DNA from: Adenanthera pavonina
Taxonomy: Eukaryota > Streptophyta > Magnoliopsida > Fabales > Fabaceae
Direction: 5' to 3'
Assembly: GCA_026686845.1 (NCBI GenBank)
Contig: JAIVEN010000026.1
Coordinates: 20,558,001 to 20,622,000, forward strand
DNA: 64,000 nucleotides
The translations under genes were made by a program, and so were the position numbers. This document shows, piece after piece, positions 45,736 through 56,687 of this stretch. Below the pieces are notes generated by a model. It made no database searches, was not told the DNA's origin, and saw only the letters and a program-made list of their open reading frames with translations. The stretch's first letter is position 1; every line of letters starts with the position of its first letter.

Positions 45736-46805
45736 CTAGAAGTAGGAATTGCACAAAACTAATGATGAAAATGAGTTCCTCATGCAAAAACAAATAGGAT
45801 TAAGGCAAAGTCTGCATGATAAAGCTTAAGATGAAAAATATGAATTTTAAGGCCTAGTAATTCTTTAAGGAGGATTCAAGTAGAACTAGTTGATTTAGTA
45901 AGTTTCCTATGATAATTCTAGGTTCTAAGAAGCTCAAGGAAGTGCCTAAGAAAGAAGAATTAAGTTGGAAGAACAAGTGAAGTTTTGAGTAGCAATTTTC
46001 ATTTCTTGCTTTTATATGTTCATGTGTAATTGTTATGATATTCTTTGATGCCATATTGTCATTGTTATGTATTACATCTTATAATTCAATACCTTCCCCA
46101 TGTAAAATGTCCCATTTAGAAGCATTAAAAAGTACTTTGAAAACTTGAACTAGTCTAAATCCTTGTAACAGTAATTTGCACAACGAATTTTCAAAAATAT
46201 AACTAAATGTACAAAAGTCATTTCACAGGGTTTCAAGTCTTTAAAAATCATCTACATCTTGAATATCGTGGAAAAATATGAAACTAGAAAGTCATTGCTC
46301 AAATTTGTATAGTTTATTCACTGACTTTACTATTCATTTTGAACTTCTAGTTTCTGTCTAGATTCTGAGCCATAGCTTTGAAAATTTATATCTCAATGTA
46401 TATAAAGCCAATCCATGGTCCTTAAAGAAAGCTCTACATGTCTACTTTCTAACCATATAAATTTTGTACATTTATCAGGTATCTACTAGACAAAATACTA
46501 ATATAAACCTTCAAGGGTTGAATATAACCTTTACTGTAATAGTTGTGGGAAAACATGCACAACTTCTATTGTATAATTCTAATTTCATCAAATCTAGTAC
46601 CATATCATCCATAAGACATAGTTCTAATCATACATATCAACAACTAAATTTTTGAAGCATTGTATGATTTTACATAGCCTTTCAAAGTAGACAATATTTA
46701 CAGAACAAAATAGTCCAATAAAACAATTTCCAACAACCTCGTTCTTTATTGACCACAAGCTTTCCTTTATCATGGCTTGGCCCTATCATTGGGAAACTGT
46801 GGGGG

Positions 46806-46823
46806 TGAGATTGGAAAATCTCA
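46806..46823 (-). other. LTR hairpin (copy C)
   Basis: TGAGATT - GGAA - AATCTCA, 7-bp stem. Confidence 0.65.
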
Positions 46824-47654
46824 ATAGTCAACTTGCACATGTCAATACATCATCACAACACATTTTAGTCATAGAAAACATTGCATGGTTTCATAAAATA
46901 CATAAATCATCTATGTTGTCAAGAAAAATTTCGGCAGTATAAAGGTTTAAAAACAAGACATCCCTGGGCCTAGTCCTCATCAAATAACCACCAACCAGTC
47001 ACAAAAGTAGTCATAATAGCAACATGGCATCATTTTCATAACATTTAAACATATAAAACATTATTGAGCAATAACATAAAGGCAATAGCAAGAGACTACC
47101 TTGGTACTTTAACCTCTTTAACTTCAACCTTGTCTTTCCACTTACTTGGCTTTCTTTCTTAACTTCTTTAGAGCCTATGATCATTAATAAATTTTACTTA
47201 ACAACTTGATAACATTGCGGGAAACTATGTATGCATAAGTGGCCCTAAACTTTGACATTTTGCAAACCATGTTTAACCTTGAATCTCTTGACCTTTCTTA
47301 GCTAATTTGGATGCTAGGAGCTCAATGGAATCATTAAAGTTATCAAATTCCAATCCTAGGATCCCTTTCTCACTTTGGCTGAGATACACCCCTTCAAAAC
47401 CCAAGATGGAAAAACTCAATCTTTTAACCATGCTTTCATGCATTTAGGTTTTATGCATCATCACAAACTCATTGCAATCATTGTCTAAATAGAACACAAA
47501 ACTTAGCCTTATTAACCCTACTTGGTCGTGGCTTAAGGACCTTGGATGAAGAAGGAAAATGCTTCAAACCCTAATTCCAAATCATACTAAGCAAAAGGGA
47601 AAAGAAGCTAGAAGAGAGTGGAAAAGAAAAGCCCTTACCTTGAGCTTAGAACCT

Positions 47655-47712
47655 TGCCTTCCTTCCTTCCTCTTCCTCTTCCTCTTCCTCTCTTTCTCTT
47701 TCTCTTCCTCTT
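47655..47712. repeat. CT-rich microsatellite in LTR C
   Basis: CTTCC and TTCCTC units in about 58 bp; purine-rich on the transcribed minus strand, matching the GA-rich leader of other copies. Confidence 0.85.
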
Positions 47713-48714
47713 ACTTTCGGCCTAACTCTCTCCTTCTCTTTCTCTTCTGACCAACATTCGCTCCCTTATCTTGGTGTTATGAATAAGCAAGGAAAATTGG
47801 AGGAGGTAGGGCTACCTTTATAGACAGTTAGGAGGATTTAGGCCCTTGGATTACATTTTGATCAAATGGCTTGAGATTATTCTTGAATTTTTTAAGTCAT
47901 CTTCCCGCCTTGTCCCTAGATATTTTAGCAATTGTGAGAGAGGTGTGAAGGGTAATTTTGTCTTTAAATTGCCTCCAATTTTTTATTTTGGTGAGGGAGG
48001 AGAGAGAATTTTCTATGTGACATTTTTGTAGATAAATTTGATTCTGGCTTGTGTACTTTAATATGAGTTTTCTATTATATCCTATATTCTTTCTTTGTAC
48101 TTTAGTTGTGTGGCCTATTATTTTTTTCCCTTTATTGTTTCATGTAGGGTCCACTTATCTTGCTTACTTTTTTATTCATCTTACTCGATTGATATTTACT
48201 ATTCACATGGGACCCCATATTCTACTGTACTTATGCTTTTTTTTCGAGCCACATATCTAGTATCACTTGTACTTTTACCCTATATCAAAGTATTATAATA
48301 TTATTTTCTCTCTTTACTTTTGTAATTGATCATTTTGCTTTTGTCTTTTAGCAAAATGATTGTTTTACCCTTTTAAGCCTATTTTTTTAATCTTTTTATG
48401 CTATTTTGGGCATTTAACTTATTTAATTATATTTCTAAACATTCCCAAGCATCATATATCAATCCAGAATAATTTCATGTCATTTCCTATCTTCTTCTAC
48501 AGAAATATGGGAATGTTAAATTATGTTTTGTGATTGGAATTGGCTATGTTTTGAGCTAAGGGCTATGCCGAAGATGTCCATTTTCTAAGGGAAAACTCTA
48601 CTGAAATTTTTACTTGACAATATGGTACATTATTTTATTTTAAGCTTAAAGATGTTTAATGATGCTTTAAAACTGCTTATAAATGATATAAATGCCTTGA
48701 ATGATTGCTACTAA

Positions 48715-48732
48715 TGAGATTGCTTAATCTCA
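48715..48732 (+). other. LTR hairpin (copy D)
   Basis: TGAGATT - GCTT - AATCTCA, 7-bp stem. Confidence 0.65.
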
Positions 48733-49504
48733 CCCCAAAACCATTAACCATGATAGAAACAAGTTATGCCAAGGACCAACCAAGGCAAGGCAAGAGTAGA
48801 ATGAAGATGAAGAAGCTTATGCTATGATTTTAAGAAATGATGTTTTATTTTAATGTTATGTATAAATTCATGAACAATGTGTATGATCTGTTAAAGATGC
48901 TTTCTTAGCTCTATTGTATTGTTTAGAAGTGGTTTATGATCAATTTACATTGAGTTAGTAGAATTGATAAGCTAGTTACCATGTATGTTACATAAATTGC
49001 CCAATTTGGTATACTAAAGTTTAGAAAGAGTAAAATAGTATAGAATAGTGTTAAAAGACCTAGTGGCTGGTTCTTAAAAGAAGGCATAACAAGCTTTCTA
49101 GGAAGTCTAAGATCATGTAAAATGGTTAAGTATAGAGGAAGATATGACTTCCCAAAATTAAGGTACAAAAATTGGACAGTTTCTAGAATATAAAATGAAT
49201 ACTAAACTTCCCATAATAAACTATATGAATTGGCATGTTGAAAACCTAGTTTCTTATTTTTTTTTTCCATGTAGAAGGATGAAAGAGCTATTTTTTGAAA
49301 CTCAAAAATCCTTCATATGATTTTTATATTTAGTTATGAATTTTCAAAATTCAACTTGTAAATGAGAATGACTAAATGAATAGTACAAAAAATTGAATTT
49401 ACCTGTTTCAAACTTTTAAGCGATTCAAGCTTATAAATCCCCTTTAATTGGTTCTAAGAGGTGTATGATACATAGGAAAAAGACCATATAAGTAAGGTGT
49501 TACA

Positions 49505-49789
49505 AATCCTACTCAATTAAGCTCTAATATAACATTAAAAATAAAGAGTATTAATATAAAATTAAGCCAATTAAAATAAGTATAATTATGCAATTTTTAG
49601 AAAATGATACCTAGGGATCAAAAAGATAATTACAAAAAAGGACCAAATTTCCAATTTAGTACCAAAAAAGGACTAATTTCAAAATTAGCCATTAAATTCC
49701 CATTGTTGTCCAGTTAAATCTATTTTGGCTATATTTCTTTATTAAAAACACTAAATATCAGGGATAAAAAGTGTAAAAATTGTGTGTTA
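49505..49789. other. Unassigned AT-rich spacer
   Basis: Lies between the end of LTR D and the Athila/Tat pol fragment. Two similar phrases (GGACCAAATTTCCAATTTAG and GGACTAATTTCAAAATTAGC) are visible; otherwise I see nothing recognisable. Confidence 0.5.
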
Positions 49790-51400
49790 TCAAATGCAAA
49801 GGTAAATAACTTTGCTCAAATGATCAGCTCCCAAATTTTCTACACCACTCTTATCTCGAATCTTAAAATTGAACTTTTGAATCAGAACCACCCACCGAAT
49901 CAATTTAGGCTTTGAATCCGGCTTCCCAAAGAGATATTTGATAGCTACATGGTCTATGAATATGGTTACCCTAGTGTGCAATAGATAGGATTTGAACTTC
50001 CCTAACCCAAAGACAATGGCAAAGAGCTCTTTCTCCGTAGTAGTGTAATTGGCTTGCATAACACCAAGCATCTAAGAGGTGTAAGCTATCACATGCTATT
50101 TCTCCACCCTTTGAGCTAGCACTGCACCAAGAGCAAAGTTGGATGCATTGTACATCAACTCAAAAGGAAGGCTCTAGTCTAATGGTTGTATAATAGTTGG
50201 AGAAGTCAACCTTCTCTTCAACTTATCCCAAGTGGACCTGCAAGTATCATCAAAAGAAAACACTACATCTTTCTACAACAATTTAGATAAGGGTAAGGCA
50301 ATCTTATTGAAATCCTAAATAAAGTGCTAATAAAACCCAACGTGTCCAAGGAAAGAGCAAACACCATGCACACAATAAAGAAAGGATGCAATGATATCAA
50401 CATTGGCCCTATCAACCTCAATACCAAATGTAAAGACAACATGACCAATTACTATGCATCTCCTTACCATAAAGTAATACTTCTCAAAATTAAGGACTGA
50501 GTTTCTATCAATACATCTCTCAAGAATCCTATCTAAGCTATGTAAGCATGAATCAAATGAATCCTCATAAACAATGAAATCATCCATGAATACTTCAATG
50601 CATCTCTCTAGAAAATAAAAAAAAATAGACACCATACACCTCTGAAATGTACTATGCACATTGCATAAACCAAAGGGCATGCACTAATATGCATATGTGT
50701 CGAATGAACAAGTGAAGGTGGTCTTCTCCTCATCTTCAGGAGCTATGCAAATTTGGAAGTACCCACTAAAACCATCCAACCAACAATAGTATGACCTACT
50801 TGCTAGATGCTTTAACATGTGATCTATGAATGGGAGGGAATAAAAGTCTTTCCTAGTGACACAATTGAGATGCCTATAATCAATACAAACTCTCTATCTA
50901 TTTTGTACTTGAGAGGGTACTAACTCACCATCATCATCCCTAACCATAGTCATATTAGTCTTTTTAGGCACCACCTGTACTGGACACTCCCACTCACTAT
51001 CATAGATTTGGTAGGTAATACTTGCAGAATGAAGTTTCATACTTCTTTATTTACCATATCCAAAATCAATAGGTTGAATCTTCTTTAAGGTTTCCTTACA
51101 AGTCTAGCTTTATCCTCTAGTAGTACGCAATGCATGCACACATCAGGACTAATGCTTGGGATGTCAACTAAGGTCTAACCAATGGCCTTCTTCCTGCTCC
51201 TCAAGACCTCAAGCAAGTGACTCAACTCCTCAGCATATATATCACCGGCTACTATGATTGGTAACTTCTCTCCTTCCTCTGCATAAATGTGCTTCAGAGT
51301 ATCTAGCATTGGTTTAAACTCCAAGGTAAAGGCTTGAACCATAAAAGGTACAAGTGGCTACAAATCAATCTCATCCATACCACAAACCTAAAAAGGAACA
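49790..51400 (-). pseudogene. Athila/Tat-type gypsy RT and RNase H fragment
   Basis: Different lineage from the chromoviruses. On the minus strand: FTLEFKPMLDTLKHIYAEEG and SHLLEVLRSRKKAIG (near 51200), DIPSISPDVCMH, VCIDYRHLNCVTRKDFYSLP (near 50870), WLDGFSGYFQICIAPEDEEK, MPFGLCNVHSTFQRCM (near 50670), the catalytic box FMDDFIVYEDSFDSCL (near 50580), and RNase H YTTTEKELFAIVFGLGKFK, FIDHVAIKYLFGK and ADHLSKV ending at 49790. CxxPFIDxMLxRLA and PFGLCNAP are typical of Athila/Tat elements. Stops and shifts occur throughout. Integrase is absent: recognisable sequence stops at the end of RNase H. Confidence 0.88.
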
Positions 51401-51777
51401 TCACAAATAGAAAAGCAAACCTTTCCTCAACATGAACAAAATTAGGTATATCCAATCCAACAAAAGCAAGTATGCTAGCAACAAATGCATCAATATCAAC
51501 AAAACTAGCAACATGATATGCATAAATGTCAAAGATACTAACATCAAAACTAATACTATCACCAATCCTCAACCTGGGCATGTGAAACACTAAACATGTG
51601 AATCAATAACATCAACATGATCAAAAACAATAACAGAACTATGTTCAATGCTAATCAAAAGCTTAGAATCAGCAACAAAAGATGGATCAATTCTATCTAT
51701 CGCATCAATGACACTAAGTAACTTAGAAAAAGCAGATAAAACAGTGAAACTAACAGAAGCATGATCACTAGAAACAC
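51401..51777 (-). other. Upstream part of the Athila/Tat fragment, not resolved
   Basis: An open minus-strand frame (51590 to 51303) reads a low-complexity series (GDSISFDVSIFDIYA, SFVDIDAFVASILAFVGLDI) that probably lies between gag/protease and RT of the Athila/Tat element. I recognise no domain. The segment ends against gypsy LTR M at 51778. Confidence 0.4.
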
Positions 51778-53251
51778 TATTACATCTTACATTTTAAGAC
51801 ATTTCTCATAAAAACTGCTTAGTTTTATTATATAAAAAGGGTCTTTGAAAGCTTAAACCAATTAAAACTTTAAAATTATATAAAACTATTTTCACGGGTT
51901 TTAAAGTCGATGCACAACAAAATTTCAAAATTCCTAATTAAATATAGAAAAATCATTTCATAATGATTCAAGCGTTAAAAATTGTGCATATCTTGAAATT
52001 CATGGGAAAAATAAGAAACTGGAAAATAGATGCTCACATTAGTATAGTTCATTGTGTAAACTTTACTATTCATTTTCGCACTACTATTTCTATATGAAAT
52101 TTGAGCCTTAAATTCAAAAATTTATTTATTATAAAATATAGAGTTATTTCTTTCACACTTGGCATCATTGGAAAGCTCTACATATCTACTTTCTAACCAT
52201 ATTTATTTTATACATTTATTCTACTTCTACTGGTCAAAGCTCTAACATAAACTTTTAGGTGTCAAAAATTACTTTCATTGGAGTAGTCTTGACAAAACAT
52301 GCATAACTACCATTGTATGAATTCAAATACAACCAAACCTCTATTTTTTCATTTATGAGACATAGATCTATCCATACATATAGACATCATAATTTTTTAA
52401 GCTATATTTGATTTAATACAATAGTTTGAAATAGCCAATACAAAATAGTTTCTATTACATCAATCTTCTTCTTCAATCCTTTTTGCTACATTCTTCCCCT
52501 TAACATTACTTGACCCTATAATTGGGGAAACTTAGGGGTGAGATGGTGACATCTCAGTAGTAACAAACCTTAAGCATATCACATAATCACATTAGCTTAA
52601 ACATTAAAAAAATATTATATAATTATCATGCTTTCAAACATACTTTTAGAAACAATCAAAATACTATGTTACAGTAAAAATTTCAACAGCATAGAAGCTT
52701 AGTAAATGGGCATCCCGGGGCTTAGCCCTTATTATAAAAACAGCCAATCCAGTAGTGAAATATATCCAAACATCAAAGCAACACATTTTGGAACATATAG
52801 AATAATGTATTAATGTAAAAGCTTAAAGTAAGAGTTACTACCACAAGGCTTTACTTCCTTTGCTTTCAAGTTTAGTTCTTACTTCCTTGGATCACTTCCT
52901 TGACTTGATTAAATCCTATTAACATCATTAAACCTTGCTTAACAACTTGATAACATTTTATAGACTATGCATGCTTTGGTGACCCTAAACCTTAACTTTA
53001 TAGAAACCAAGTTTTCTAATGAATCTCTTGATCTTTCTTAGCTATTTGGAATGCAAGGAGTCCCTTGCTTCTTATTTTGGCCAAAAATGGACCTTCATAA
53101 ACCCTAAAGGAAAACTTAAATCTTTGATGCATTCCATGCCTTATTTAGTAGCATTAACTTGTTCCAAACATTGTTTAAATAAACCACAAGACTTTGCCTC
53201 AAAGCTCTAACTTTGGCTGACACACTATAAGACCATGGAGGGAGGAGAAGT
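51778..53251 (-). mobile_element. Gypsy LTR M, left part
   Basis: Plus-strand start TATTACATCTTAC, like solo LTR C, and related to C over its visible length, in minus orientation. No primer site lies to its left, so it does not belong to the Athila/Tat fragment. It is cut at 53251 by SIRE element N; the rest should lie beyond the window. Confidence 0.8.
52539..52556 (-). other. LTR hairpin (copy M)
   Basis: TGAGATG - GTGA - CATCTCA. The seventh pair is G-C where other copies have T-A. Confidence 0.7.
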
Positions 53252-54770
53252 TGTTGAATTAGAAGTTTTGATTATTCAAAACAACTAGAGCTTGAAAGAA
53301 GAATATCAAAGGAGTATGAAAGGATGAAGTGAAGAAATCCAGTGAAGAAGAAGTGAAGATTTAGTATTTAGGATTTTTCGTAATGTACACTAGATAAAAA
53401 GTTTTGAATTTTACTTATTTATGTTACCACAGTATTTAAATGAATTATTTTAAAGTTATCTAACGTTAGCATGTATTAGAATTGAGAAATATTAGCTAAA
53501 AGATGAATTTTGGTATTTGACTCATGTTTATTTTGTGCAAAATTCACACTTTGCTTAGTGAAATTCAAAGTTACAGGATTTTTAACTCTGATAGATGAAA
53601 TTTGGTTTCTGAAATTTGAATTTTGGGCTAAGTATTATTAGTGAAAGTGTGCATAATTCGCATGAAGTTTAGCAAAAATTCAAATGTTGGTGAAATTAAA
53701 AGTAAGTTCAAAGTCACTTCCTCTTATAGATGAACTTTGGTCTTCAAAGTACGAATTTCGAAGTGAGAACTTATGAGTCTCATTAGAGCATGTCTCTAGC
53801 AGACAAACTTTGCAGTTCAAAATTTGAACTTCATAGAGAAAAGCTTTTGTGCCACATTGAACATGCTTCTAATAGATGAATTTCAGCTTCAAAAATTCGA
53901 ATTACAAAGTGCTATATGAAAATTTGAGACAACTATTCAATCTCTTCAAACACACTTCCAATATGAAAATTCGCACAAACTAGTATGGGATATCTTTGGC
54001 AAACCCAAAATTTGAATGTCACATTGTAACAGACAAATTTTGAAGTTCAATATTAAAGTCCTTAACTTTCTGTCTCTGTAAAATTTGTCTTTTAAGCCCC
54101 AAAATTCAAACTTTGGTGTGTCAAACGCATTAAATGTAGTTGGTGAACAACTAGTTTTACAGAGTAACTATTGGTTAATGTCTTTAATGGTTAGATATTG
54201 TATCTAATGACTAGTTAAACTATAAATCTATAAATAGAACTTCATTTGAAATTGTGAGAAATGAATTTAAGTCTGAGATTGCAAAAACTCTACTAAATTT
54301 CTAAGTCAAAGCTTTTTTACTTATACACCTCATTTATTACTCTTGAACTTTCATATCTACTCTATTTAAGAGAGTTTCCATTTCTATAAAAATCTATTCT
54401 TCATTTGGAAGAAAGATTCTTTGTGAGGGAATTCACAAATGGATTAAGGAAAACACTTATAAGAGTGTTGAGTGAGCTTTTCTGTGTTCTTAGAATAGAG
54501 CACAAGAGTTGTACTATGGGATTGCAAGGAACTCGTTGAATTCTTGTAAATAATGGAGAATTTGAAGTGATGGCTTGAGGACTGGATGTAGGTCAAGTGG
54601 ATTGGACCAAACCGGAATAAATCATTGAGTTTTTCTCTTCCCTTATCTTTTATACTTAATTTTCAGTGTACTCTTTTTGCAAACTTCTGCTTTCACTGTT
54701 ATATTTGTAATTTTGCAGAAAAATTTCATACTTATCATTTCACCCCATTGAGAAGCCAGCATTCCTAACA
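53252..54770 (+). repeat. 5' LTR of copia element N
   Basis: 1519 bp, TGTTGAATTAGAAG to ATTCCTAACA. Related to O and G along its whole length but shorter and more decayed; the CAGACGAA and AAATTCGAATTT motifs are mostly mutated here. Confidence 0.92.
54229..54237 (+). promoter_or_regulatory. TATA box of LTR N
   Basis: CTATAAATA in the context shared with LTRs O, G and I. Confidence 0.7.
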
Positions 54771-54772
54771 AG

Positions 54773-54786
54773 TAGTATTAAAGCTT
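54773..54786 (+). other. Primer binding site of element N (degenerate)
   Basis: TAGTATTAAAGCTT, two bases after the LTR; compare TGGTATCAGAGCTT. Confidence 0.8.
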
Positions 54787-54825
54787 GGACTCCCAGCTAA
54801 AGGATTTCACCATCCAAGAGAGCTC

Positions 54826-56630
54826 ATGGCTAGCTTTGGAAAAAACATACTACCAGAAGGGAACAACATCAGCAGACCTCCAAGCTTTAGTGGAGAATAC
54901 TATGGATACTGGAAGATGAAAATACAGATATATTTTCAATCCACACACTGGAGATCTGGTCAATTCATAAAGAAGGGTGATTTTATGGCAATAAAGATAC
55001 AGGATGATGGCACATACAAAGAGAAGTCAGAAGAAGAGTGGGGTGATGAAGATAAACGAAGAGTTCTACTAAATTTTACGACAAAGCACTCCTTGATCAA
55101 TCCTTTAAATCAAGATGAGTTCTATAGAGTTTCTCATTGTTCCACAGCCAAGGGAATGTGGGATACTCTAGAGATTGCTCATGAAGGAACCAAGGGAGTA
55201 AAAGAGAATAAACTGAATACTTGCATTGGTGAATATGAAAGGTTTAAAAGGAAAGAAGGAGAAAGCATCAAAGATCTACAAAAGAGGTTTACTCTCATCG
55301 TGAATTAATTGAAAAGCCTTGGGAAGGAGTATTCTCAATTTGAGAAAGTTATAAAGATTATCATAGCTTTACCCATTAAGTGGCAACCAAAGGTGATAGT
55401 CATAGAAGAAGTTAGAGGAGAATCAATGGCATCCATCACAACTCTCTTTGGAAGCCTAGAATAATATGAAGAAAAATTGAAAGCTTTAAAAGAATCTTCT
55501 TTTAACAAGAAAAAGAAGAGTCTGGCTCTCAAGGCAAAATCAGAAGATGATGTTGACTCTGAAGAAGATGCTGAACTGGATGAAAAAACAGGGCCCATGC
55601 TTGTGAGAAGATTTGGAAAGATGTATGAAAAGAAAAAAATTAGAAAATTCATGAAGAATGATGGAGCCACTAATAGTAAAAAAGAAAACAAAGACTCTAT
55701 AATATGCTATAAGTGCAAGAAATCGGGACATATCAAATGGGAGTGCCCTTAGCTTGCCAAGAAGCAAGGAAAAGACAAGAAGGCAAACAAAGGGAAAAAG
55801 AAGAAAGCCTTCATGTCATCTATCGGGAGAGATAGCTCAGATGAAGAGGATATAGCAAAAGATAAAGAATCTTTGCTTAAGGGCTCAAGAGACTACAGAG
55901 GAGGAAAAGAATTATAACCAGGATAATGAAAGCAACTCTAAGGCAAATGATTCTAAGCCTTCCTATAATGAATTGCATGATGCATTTAATGACTCACTTG
56001 CTGAGTTTGTTAAAATTTCCAAGTAGTTGTCGCAAGCTAAAAAGAAAATAAACAAATTTGAAAATGAATCTCATGCATCTTGCATTACATCACAGACTTC
56101 CTCTTTTACTTTTTCTATCTATACCTCATGCATTAAGCTAAGAGAGAAAATTGCTTATCTCAATAAGACTCTAACTAGATTCACTAGAGGTCAAGATATG
56201 CTGAAAGTGTTACTTGGTAAACAAATAGTGAGTCAAAGCAAGATGGGTCGTGGATATAACCCATGTACTGTAAAAGAAAAGCTAAGAAGAAAAAAGCAAA
56301 ATCTCTATCTAAGAAATTTTGTGCGCGTTGAAGGGAATTCAAAATACAATGAGTCAACCCAAAGCATAGTCATTCCCAACTCCTAGAAACCAAAAAGAAA
56401 GATATTGCTTATATTTTTTCATACCGTTATCTCTTTCTTCTAGCCCCTTCTCCACTTGCTACTTCTATAACAAGAAGGGTCATATATCATCCTCTTATGC
56501 AAACAAGAAGGAAGGAAATGGTAATGGAATGAAGTGAGTTCCCAAAGGTACCTTAGTGCCCAAGGAAGAAACTAACAAGAAAAGACCCAAGCAAATATGG
56601 GTACCTAAGAAAAAGAACTAAACTTTGTTT
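54826..56630 (+). pseudogene. SIRE-type gag (element N)
   Basis: Starts at ATG 54826 (MASFGKNILPEGNN, then RPPSFSGEYYGYWKMKIQI, the conserved copia gag start). The first 160 codons are open and include HCSTAKGMWDTLEIAHEGT and a KKRFTLIVN-like segment; a stop at 55306 and a second near 55463 follow. Then a lysine-rich part with an intact CCHC zinc knuckle CYKCKKSGHIKWEC (near 55705-55749), an acidic linker (SSDEEDI), a helix-forming part (KLREKIAYLNKTL) near 56130, and a second knuckle-like site CYFYNKKGHISSSY near 56460 whose later Cys residues are Tyr. It ends in KQIWVPKKKN just before protease, the usual gag end in this group. Confidence 0.9.
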
Positions 56631-56687
56631 TGCATGTGTGTCTTAGAGCTAGAAAGAGCACTAAATGGTATATGGTCAATGCATGCT

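Larger units (their letters stand above)
46070..48520 (-). mobile_element. Solo gypsy LTR C
   Basis: 2451 bp in minus orientation with perfect target duplication TTATG (46065-46069 and 48521-48525). Terminal bases are mutated: plus-strand start TATTACATC (usual TGTTACATC) and end GAATGTTAAA (usual TTACA). On the minus strand it begins with the ATTCCCATATTT block that corresponds to TGTAATATCCCTATTTT in J. It lies inside LTR D. Contains a CT-rich microsatellite at 47655-47712. Confidence 0.93.
21660..49504 (+). mobile_element. Headless gypsy LTR D, split by element 2 and solo LTR C
   Basis: Three pieces (21660-22366, 45741-46069, 48526-49504) read as one plus-oriented gypsy LTR of about 2 kb, matching L (56688-59590) and J in order: TATA region, leader, AAAATGAGTTCC block, hairpin, end AAGGTGTTACA at 49504. 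The first 1 kb or more present in other copies is missing at 21660, where element 3's LTR ends. Element 2 (target CTAGG/CTAGA) and C (TTATG twice) are inserted in it. Confidence 0.8.

Noticed and set aside
47846..48298. Phe/Tyr/Leu-rich open frames that could suggest membrane proteins
   Set aside because: They read antisense through the T-rich U3 part of solo LTR C and have no counterpart in element 2's LTRs.
55335..55691. 118-codon minus-strand open frame
   Set aside because: It lies antisense to the gag of element N and reflects gag codon composition; no conserved feature.
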